NCBI RefSeq assembly: GCF_963669205.1
Contig: NZ_OY769915.1
Coordinates: 5,722,501 to 5,786,500, forward strand
DNA: 64,000 bases
Direction of reading: 5' to 3'
DNA from: an uncultured Roseibium sp.
GTDB lineage: Bacteria; Pseudomonadota; Alphaproteobacteria; Rhizobiales; Stappiaceae
The position numbers were made by a program, and so were the translations under genes. Under the pieces are notes generated by a model. It was not told where the DNA came from. It was given only the letters and a program-made list of their open reading frames with translations, and searched no databases. Each line of letters opens with the position of its first letter. The first letter of the stretch is position 1. This document shows, piece after piece, positions 58,372-64,000 of this stretch.

Positions 58372-60549
58372 TCAGTGCACACGTCTGAAACCCGCGAGTC
58401 GGATAGTACCGGTTGGCGGACTGTTGGTAGAGCTCTGACTGTTCACAGCTTGTTTTTTTCGTCTCACACGTGCTGGTCTTCCTTTTGGATAACCGTCGAG
58501 TACCGCCCAAAGCGTTGGCACAGAGCTATCTGCTAATTCGCTGGATAGTAGCCAGCAATCTGTAATAAGTTGAATGAAAACCGAATAGTCTTCGTCCGAG
58601 ATCTCATATGCGGCTTGGGCTTCTTCCCAGAAGAACAGGAAATCAGGCCTGATCCAGATTGGGACGTTTGAAAAATCCCGATCGATAAGCACATTGTGCA
58701 AAACTAATAGGAGCCGTGTCTCTTCTTGTTTCACTGAGGGCTGATGTGTTTCTAACTGCCTAGCAACCTCTACAAGCGTAAGGCGACTTTTTGAAGGGCG
58801 ACTCGTCCTTAATCTAAAGATTTCTAATGCGCGTTTTGGCGTCCGTAGCTTAGGAATTATTTGGCATAAGTCTTCAACGACAGCTTTTGCAAATTCAATA
58901 GGATTCCTTCTTTCAGAGGTAGGATAATGCATCAAACCTAAGCTTTGCCTATACTTCTCCCAATTGAAATCACCATTTTCCTGAACGGAGCTTGAAACGA
59001 AATTCAAATGATCGGCAGTACGTTTTGCACTTCGTGGGCACTCAGCAAATATGTCACTTGAGAAACATCCATCGCAAAACTCTCCTAACGTTTCATAGCC
59101 ATTTGAACGTAACTCATCGACTGTTTTACCAAGCCTAAATTTGGTGAGCGTTATGTCTCGAGTGCTTTCTGGTATATCGCCGAAAAATATGCTGTCCAGA
59201 CGATCTGAAGCTCTGAATTCTGATGGCATTTGAACTTCGCCCGTAACAATGGCGAGAATGATCGGCAATTCAGTGGAAACATCTGGAATCCCAACTTCCC
59301 AGATTTTCGCGAGACCTAAAATGAAACTCTCAAAGGTAACCGTTTCTTGCCCCTCAAAAAAGAATGCAGCCTCCTTCCATTTTGACGCAAACTCTTCACG
59401 AAAAAGAATATTTAAGTTTCCGTACTCGTGCCAGAGAAGTCCACCTGCAATTTGCTTTAGAAGCTTCTTTTCCTTTTGCCTAACACGTTCACGAGTAATG
59501 ACAGGTTTTGAAGCCAAGGCGATTTGTTCCAGCGTTTTCTGCTCGTTTGCGCGTTTTGTAAGCCTATTGAGCAGAATATCGACAAGTACAGGGTCGTCGA
59601 TCGTACTCGCAACCTCTGCCATTGCTTTTGGGAGCAGTTCGAGAAAGCCGTTGGAGTGTTTCTCCGGCAAATTGGCTGGAATAAGCCGAACGCCAATTAA
59701 AGCGGCGTACTGTTCCCAATGAACAGAACCATCTTCTGTTGTGGCGCTTGCGATGTAAGAGAGGTTTTTCTCGATTTTTTGTAAAGTGCTCTTTCCTAGG
59801 CCGTAGGAGTTGGGATACTGCATAGGCCAAACTTCAAGCAACTGGCCTAAATCATTAATCCCGTGAGCCCGTAGATTGTTTGTTTTGGAGCCTAGGCGAA
59901 GCACGTCTATCGGCAAAGAAGCAGCTTCCTCGCTCATTTCGTCGTACAAAGTTTGTGACGTGTTTTTGGTGTAATCCCCGGCTGCGAAAGTTTCACTCCC
60001 GTGTGCCTTGCCGGGTGCCTCGATCTTTTGAATAAAACGAATAAGGTCGCTAAAGAAGAACCTTATTTTTTTTACCCCAATCCCAGGTACTTCATCAATC
60101 CCCGCCAGTAGTCTAGCTCTTAGAGTTCTTATGTCTTCTACACCTGCACGACATAGCAGCCCTCCGGCGTTTCCAAAATTTTTTCGAGTAACTTTAGTGG
60201 TCAGGAATTTTTCGTTTAGGTTTTGCAATTCGACACAGGTGGCGTTCAAAAAATAAAATTGTCCTTTGCAGGATTTCCAATATTCAATCCAGTCAATATG
60301 ATTACCATCAATTGTTGAAATTAATCGGTTCAGCGCAGAGACTGCAACATGTGAATGAATGCTATGATTTACATCTGATCCTTGAAAGTAACACATTAAT
60401 TCACCTATGGTGCTAGTATTACTTTCGTTAAAGTAACGCGTTGTCTTTAGAGGTAGTTGAAGATGTTCGATTGGCAGGTCCATAGCACCATCGTTTAAGC
60501 AATCCCTCACTTCTTGTATGTCGAGATCTAACTGTAGTTGGCCTCTCAA
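58372..60549 (-). CDS. Repeat protein with RNA polymerase alpha-CTD-like and sigma region 4-like modules
   Basis: 725 residues. Four segments resemble the RNA polymerase alpha C-terminal domain (about 25-80, 117-172, 212-266, 464-520); the third is best, LPIDVLRLGSKTNNLRAHG then YGLGKSTLQKIEKNL. Two segments resemble sigma-70 region 4 (326-372 with TLEQIALASKPVITRERVRQ, and 578-624 with RLTLVEVARQLETHQPSVKQ). Each of the last two alpha-CTD-like units is followed by [D/N]G-x3-W-E-x-Y and, after the sigma-like unit, by an F-x-x-x-W-[K/E]-E-A motif, so 212-402 and 464-653 are two copies of one 190-residue unit. TTG start overlaps the EcoRII-N stop (TTGA). Likely binds DNA or RNA polymerase; the function is unknown. 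Confidence 0.8.
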   Translation of the reverse strand: MRGQLQLDLDIQEVRDCLNDGAMDLPIEHLQLPLKTTRYFNESNTSTIGELMCYFQGSDVNHSIHSHVAVSALNRLISTIDGNHIDWIEYWKSCKGQFYFLNATCVELQNLNEKFLTTKVTRKNFGNAGGLLCRAGVEDIRTLRARLLAGIDEVPGIGVKKIRFFFSDLIRFIQKIEAPGKAHGSETFAAGDYTKNTSQTLYDEMSEEAASLPIDVLRLGSKTNNLRAHGINDLGQLLEVWPMQYPNSYGLGKSTLQKIEKNLSYIASATTEDGSVHWEQYAALIGVRLIPANLPEKHSNGFLELLPKAMAEVASTIDDPVLVDILLNRLTKRANEQKTLEQIALASKPVITRERVRQKEKKLLKQIAGGLLWHEYGNLNILFREEFASKWKEAAFFFEGQETVTFESFILGLAKIWEVGIPDVSTELPIILAIVTGEVQMPSEFRASDRLDSIFFGDIPESTRDITLTKFRLGKTVDELRSNGYETLGEFCDGCFSSDIFAECPRSAKRTADHLNFVSSSVQENGDFNWEKYRQSLGLMHYPTSERRNPIEFAKAVVEDLCQIIPKLRTPKRALEIFRLRTSRPSKSRLTLVEVARQLETHQPSVKQEETRLLLVLHNVLIDRDFSNVPIWIRPDFLFFWEEAQAAYEISDEDYSVFIQLITDCWLLSSELADSSVPTLWAVLDGYPKGRPARVRRKKQAVNSQSSTNSPPTGTIRLAGFRRVH

Positions 60550-60974
60550 TGCACTCGGCTCCAGCCAGATAATTTTATGGGCGCCAAATTGGCTGCTTCA
60601 TTTTGAGCATTATTGCTAACGATATCGATCTTATACAGTGTAGAACAGTCTTGCCCCGTGATTTGAAAGTAGTCGCCGGCGCTCGCTCCAAGCACTTTAA
60701 AGAACTTAGTCATGTGGGTGATGCGGTATTCATCACGTGTGCCGTTTGAGTCGTGTAGCTTGTTGTTGTAATAGACATAGCGAAATGACCACTCCCTACC
60801 CTTCGCATCGACACAGGCAAGCCATTTGTCCGGATTTTTTGTGGATGCATCAAGTGCAGGCAAAAAGGAAAGAAGTTCGCTTTCACCCTTTGGTACGTGG
60901 ATACCAGCTTGATGCGCCCCGGACTCGCCAGTGTCATTCGCGGTCAATCGCTTTGTGAAAGTTTTCTCAGACAT
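60546..60974 (-). CDS. Stand-alone EcoRII N-terminal effector-binding domain protein
   Basis: 142 residues. The segment TANDTGESGAHQAGIHVPK is the signature of the DNA-binding effector domain at the N-terminus of EcoRII-type type IIE restriction enzymes; the following beta strands (EWSFRYVYYNNKLHD, DEYRITHMTKFFKV) and DYFQI continue the fold. The catalytic PD-(D/E)XK half of EcoRII is missing. It would recognise a short sequence (in EcoRII, CCWGG) and guide the helicase and nuclease encoded upstream. It overlaps the SNF2 gene by 8 nt and the next gene by 4 nt. Confidence 0.85.
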   Translation of the reverse strand: MSEKTFTKRLTANDTGESGAHQAGIHVPKGESELLSFLPALDASTKNPDKWLACVDAKGREWSFRYVYYNNKLHDSNGTRDEYRITHMTKFFKVLGASAGDYFQITGQDCSTLYKIDIVSNNAQNEAANLAPIKLSGWSRVH

Positions 60975-62802
60975 TTTTCGAATCCGGGCTTATTGAAAGA
61001 GCGCGTTTTAGGTCCTTGTGATCTCGAGTTGCTATTGGAATTGCTTCATTGCCTAGATCACGTTTCCACTGTGACCGCTCGATCATCACAGCCTCGACAG
61101 TATTTTCGTAAAACAAACGGTAGATTGTAACGGGCTCAGTTTGTCCACGACGATGTGCTCGGGCACTTGCTTGAGCTTCGAGTGCCGGATTCCAAACCTG
61201 AGTGTAGTGGATAACGACTGTTGCAGCAGTAATGTTCAGTCCAGAACCTGCAGCCTTTGGGTTCAATACCAAGCAACCCGGACCATCATGATTGGTAAAT
61301 CCATCTACTATCGATTGACGCTCCAGCTGAGGCGTACTGCCATTAATGGCCTCCCAAAACACATGAGCGCCAGGTGCCAAAGCGTCTTTGATCAAGTCGC
61401 CACATCTGTTGAAGACCGAGAAAATTAGTACTTTTCTGTCATTGGAGAATGCCTCTCTTACCAAATCAACGGTCAACTCTAGCTTCGGTGGCTGGATTTC
61501 TGAACGAACTAAGCCAACAAGTGCTGCTTTGTCCTCCCACAGGGGGGCGTCAAATTTCGTCGCTTGCAATTTTGGATGGGCGCAAAACATCTGAAGTTGT
61601 CCCGTTGCTACCAAGGCTCCTGCAACGGGGTATTTGTCTAGTGCCATCTCTCGCACTTTTTCGTATTCTGCAGCCATCGGTGCATTCATCTCGATTGGTA
61701 TGTCCACATCGATTCTTTCGGGCAAGTCTCCTGCAACGTCTTCAACTCGCCGCCTCAATACGATGGGCTCTGTAGACCTTTTGAGCATTCGCGCTGACTG
61801 CTCTCCATCTGGAAATTCTACTTCGAATTCAATCCGTGAACCCAATAAGCCTGGGATCGCGAAGTCTGCGATTGACCATAGATCAACGAGAGAGTTCTCA
61901 ACAGGCGTACCAGTCATTGGTATGCATCGACGCCTCGGAATCGAGGTCAGCGCGATCCTCCGCTGAGAATCAGGATTTTTTATTGCTTGTGCTTCATCAC
62001 AAATTAACCAGCTCCATTCAAATGCACTCAATATAGAAATGTCGTTTACCGCGGTATCGTATGTAGTCAGAACAACTTGGGCGATTTGTAGGTTTTGATA
62101 CCTGCCTGCTCGATTGGGGCCTCTGTGAACTAAAACTGACAGCTCGGGGGCGAACTTAAAAATCTCTCTTCGCCAATTTGAAATCAGACTAGTGGGACAT
62201 AAAATTAGAGCCGGCGCGTCGTTCGTTGGAGGACTTAGCAAGAGCAAAGAAATAATCTGAATTGTTTTGCCAAGACCCATTTCGTCAGCCAAAATCAAAC
62301 CGCCTGTATGACTCAGCGTACTGTGCATCCAAGCAACTCCAGCAGCTTGGTAGGGAAACAAAGAGGCAACTAAACCAGAAATAGAGCCCGGTTTGGTGAA
62401 ACGAGTCGCCTGAAGCTTTGCAGGCGTCAATACATCGTCGTCAAGTTCAATTTCGATTAGATTTTGGCTCAGTCTCTTGAGTGCCAGTACATCCGGAAAA
62501 GACAGTTTTTGAAGATCAAATTCTGTAAAAGTGCTGGAAATTGCATCTACAATGTCATTAGGAAGAGGTCTGATTGTATCTTCGTCGATATACCAGTTAT
62601 GATTTAAAGAAAGAGCTTCACCGTAGCGAAAATCTCCTTTTATTTTGCGTCGGCCAAAAAGTTTGGCTCTATATCCGTCTTGGTTTTTTTCGATGACAAT
62701 GACAGGGTCACCTAGCCGTTCAGACACACGGTAGCCGTCAAGTCTTTGCGCCCGAACATATTTAAATTCGCGCGGAAGTGTCGACAGCTCAGAGTTTTTC
62801 AC
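60967..62802 (-). CDS. SNF2-family DNA helicase/translocase
   Basis: 611 residues. After an about 140-residue N-terminal region come the SNF2 motor motifs: I ADEMGLGKT at about 172-180, Ia PTSLISNW, II DEAQ at about 269-272, III MTGTPVENSLVDLW, V LNPKAAGSGLNITAA and VI ASARAHRRGQTEPV. All catalytic residues are present, so it should move along double-stranded DNA with ATP. SNF2 motors are found in several defence systems (for example DISARM). GTG start, overlapping the HNH gene by 14 nt; a GGAG lies 11 nt upstream. Confidence 0.93.
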   Translation of the reverse strand: MKNSELSTLPREFKYVRAQRLDGYRVSERLGDPVIVIEKNQDGYRAKLFGRRKIKGDFRYGEALSLNHNWYIDEDTIRPLPNDIVDAISSTFTEFDLQKLSFPDVLALKRLSQNLIEIELDDDVLTPAKLQATRFTKPGSISGLVASLFPYQAAGVAWMHSTLSHTGGLILADEMGLGKTIQIISLLLLSPPTNDAPALILCPTSLISNWRREIFKFAPELSVLVHRGPNRAGRYQNLQIAQVVLTTYDTAVNDISILSAFEWSWLICDEAQAIKNPDSQRRIALTSIPRRRCIPMTGTPVENSLVDLWSIADFAIPGLLGSRIEFEVEFPDGEQSARMLKRSTEPIVLRRRVEDVAGDLPERIDVDIPIEMNAPMAAEYEKVREMALDKYPVAGALVATGQLQMFCAHPKLQATKFDAPLWEDKAALVGLVRSEIQPPKLELTVDLVREAFSNDRKVLIFSVFNRCGDLIKDALAPGAHVFWEAINGSTPQLERQSIVDGFTNHDGPGCLVLNPKAAGSGLNITAATVVIHYTQVWNPALEAQASARAHRRGQTEPVTIYRLFYENTVEAVMIERSQWKRDLGNEAIPIATRDHKDLKRALSISPDSKNV

Positions 62803-63619
62803 TTTCTATCATCTCCATCACTTCGCTTGGCTCGTACGGAACAGGGCGCCGATTGTGTACGACACGATGACAGTTGGGGCAGAGGGGGACTAAATCGGTT
62901 GATGGGTCATATGCTCGTGGAGTGCCGAGAGAAGATAGAGGAACAAGGTGATGTACCTCCAGTATTTGCCCCGCTGAACCGTAAATATTTTTTGGGTCAG
63001 TTCTACAGATTACACAACTTGACCCGTGTATACGAAGTGCCAGTAGTCTATTTCTCGGGTTTCTCTCTCGCTTTCGCACAATTGCCAAGGATATGTCACC
63101 TTCTATCGCACTTGCTTCGTGTTCAGGAAGAGCAGGCATAACTTCAGAGTAACCTATCAGTTCGGCGAAAGCAGCCAAAATTGGGACAACGATTTCTTCA
63201 CAGGTCTGAACGATTTCATGATCATCCATCAGACCATCGATTCCTTTTTTTTCGGCGAAGATATGGAAATCCCGTCCTTCTACAACCCAGTCATCGCGAT
63301 TCATGTTGCCTGGAAATTCAACTTTGACTTCTTTTGAAATACTTGACGTTAAGGCGCGAGCTAATTTGACTGCCTCTACATCTGCTTGCCTAATTTGCTT
63401 TATGATCTTGCCTGCAGAAGGACCAAACTTCAGTTCGACCCGGTGTCGGCGCAAACCTGACGGACCAAGCGTAACAACCGGCCCACGACTCCTCGTTAAA
63501 TCCGAAAACCAAATCTCAAGTGAATTTCTAAACCCAGATCTATCTGAGCGCAGGCTTACATCGGCACCGGTACCCGCCTCCAGCGCGACGCGAACAAGTT
63601 CTGATTTCTGGTCAATCAT
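62789..63619 (-). CDS. HNH endonuclease
   Basis: 276 residues. The C-terminal third is a McrA-type HNH nuclease: CVICRTDPKN, EVHHLVPLS, DLVPLCPNCHRVVH, with two C-x-x-C pairs for a structural zinc and the His of HHLVPL as metal-binding base. The N-terminal about 190 residues have no clear name and may read the target or its modification. The ATG overlaps the upstream gene's stop by 8 nt; a start 10 codons earlier is possible. The overlap with the helicase gene suggests the two act together. Confidence 0.88.
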   Translation of the reverse strand: MIDQKSELVRVALEAGTGADVSLRSDRSGFRNSLEIWFSDLTRSRGPVVTLGPSGLRRHRVELKFGPSAGKIIKQIRQADVEAVKLARALTSSISKEVKVEFPGNMNRDDWVVEGRDFHIFAEKKGIDGLMDDHEIVQTCEEIVVPILAAFAELIGYSEVMPALPEHEASAIEGDISLAIVRKRERNPRNRLLALRIHGSSCVICRTDPKNIYGSAGQILEVHHLVPLSSLGTPRAYDPSTDLVPLCPNCHRVVHNRRPVPYEPSEVMEMIESEKL

Positions 63620-64000
63620 CAGTATCTTCGGGCAAACCTTCCAGTTCACGTTCAGATGGAAGACTCACATCCTTTAATAGGCGCTTCAAGTTGACCGCCA
63701 CATCATCGCGAATATCCTCAAAAACTGCATCTAATTCTGGATTCTTGTGATCTAATTCCGCTGTTGCGAGTGCCCAGAGCAGAAGGTCCATTCCCTCGAC
63801 TGAATATCCTGCATTTGCTGCTCGAAGGTAGATTTTCTGGTAAAAATCATGGTGTTTGTTTATTCGAACTGCAGCGACGTGGTCTTCATCGGTTGCACTT
63901 CTCAATGCAGGCTCCCAAAGACCTCCTGAGTGCATGTCTTCTACAGCTTCAATGTGGACACTATCTGGACTGACATCATTTTGGACTGGTGCCTTTAGCT
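63612..64000 (-). CDS. Partial protein, possibly C-terminus of a GHKL/Hsp90-like ATPase
   Basis: The frame runs open to the window end, so only about 129 C-terminal residues are visible. They include GLWEPALRSATDEDHVAAVR, INKHHDFYQKIYL, and a helix MDLLLWALATAELDHKN with an acidic tail. The N-x-x-H-x-F-Y and LLxALAxAEL pattern recalls the C-terminal parts of GHKL ATPases in restriction and defence clusters; the ATP site itself is out of view. It overlaps the HNH gene by 8 nt and is the first visible gene of the operon. Confidence 0.5.
   Translation of the reverse strand, partial: LKAPVQNDVSPDSVHIEAVEDMHSGGLWEPALRSATDEDHVAAVRINKHHDFYQKIYLRAANAGYSVEGMDLLLWALATAELDHKNPELDAVFEDIRDDVAVNLKRLLKDVSLPSERELEGLPEDTDD

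Larger units (their letters stand above)
57998..64000. mobile_element. Putative integrative genomic island, left end
   Basis: Begins at the tRNA-Thr remnant and runs past the window end. The DNA is visibly AT-richer than the rest and codon use changes (many A/T third positions). It carries direct repeats, then a defence-type operon. The integrase and the whole tRNA-Thr gene should lie beyond base 64000, at the other end. No integrase is seen in this part. Confidence 0.65.

Noticed and set aside
58372..60549. True RNA polymerase alpha subunit or sigma factor
   Set aside because: No alpha N-terminal dimerisation domain and no sigma region 2; only CTD-like and region 4-like pieces in repeats.
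60546..60974. Type II restriction enzyme EcoRII
   Set aside because: Only the N-terminal effector domain is present; the catalytic domain is missing and there is no adjacent methyltransferase in view.

Overview
The window is high-GC alphaproteobacterial chromosome, most like the Stappiaceae (Roseibium/Labrenzia/Stappia) within Hyphomicrobiales/Rhodobacterales-type marine bacteria. This is inferred from gene order (M23 peptidase, clpB, DUF4167, prmC, prfA, ptsP, lysC, ubiG, then comF-grxC-nitrilase-DUF1178, argJ, secA), a phasin, a methylsuccinyl-CoA dehydrogenase-like protein and VPLPA-CTERM type surface proteins. No 16S rRNA gene is present, so the genus is a guess.

Layout. 1-20 kb is a housekeeping block: proteostasis (ClpB, parvulin), translation termination (PrmC, PrfA), nitrogen PTS (PtsP), amino acids (LysC, ArgJ), ubiquinone (UbiG), redox and repair (GrxC, MutT). 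20-28 kb has secA followed by a radical SAM / GT2 / GtrA / GT39 set that looks like a lipid-linked sugar modification pathway. 28-41 kb is mixed: class III cyclase, ferredoxin-type reductase, transporters, an acyl-CoA dehydrogenase, infC with an ATT start, a VPLPA-CTERM protein, and polyphosphate kinase 2. 40.6-48.8 kb is a leucine/isovalerate catabolic operon (TetR regulator, methylcrotonyl-CoA carboxylase beta and alpha, acyl-CoA synthetase, HMG-CoA lyase, enoyl-CoA hydratase) with a macro-domain deacetylase inserted between the carboxylase subunits. 50-53 kb is a LysR-controlled set of class II aldolase, MocD-like membrane oxygenase/desaturase and MocE-like Rieske ferredoxin. 53-57.7 kb holds poorly characterised genes and a second CTERM protein.

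At 57.93 kb the chromosome meets a foreign element. A minus-strand tRNA-Thr(CGT) sequence is intact from its 3' CCA back to the D loop but has lost its 5' acceptor strand and its D stem is broken; this is what an att site left by tRNA-targeted integration looks like. From here to the window end the DNA is visibly AT-richer and carries 11-bp direct repeats and then one tightly overlapping minus-strand operon. In transcription order it encodes a partial protein that may be the C-terminus of a GHKL-type ATPase, an HNH nuclease, a SNF2 helicase, a stand-alone EcoRII-N DNA-binding domain, and a 725-residue protein made of repeated RNA polymerase alpha-CTD-like and sigma region 4-like modules. This is the best candidate for an undescribed system, probably anti-phage or anti-plasmid defence.

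Three intergenic repeat elements were also found: a 271-bp element with perfect 26-bp terminal inverted repeats that supplies the ptsP stop codon, a shorter relative of it next to the parvulin gene, and a REP-like inverted pair inside the leucine operon.
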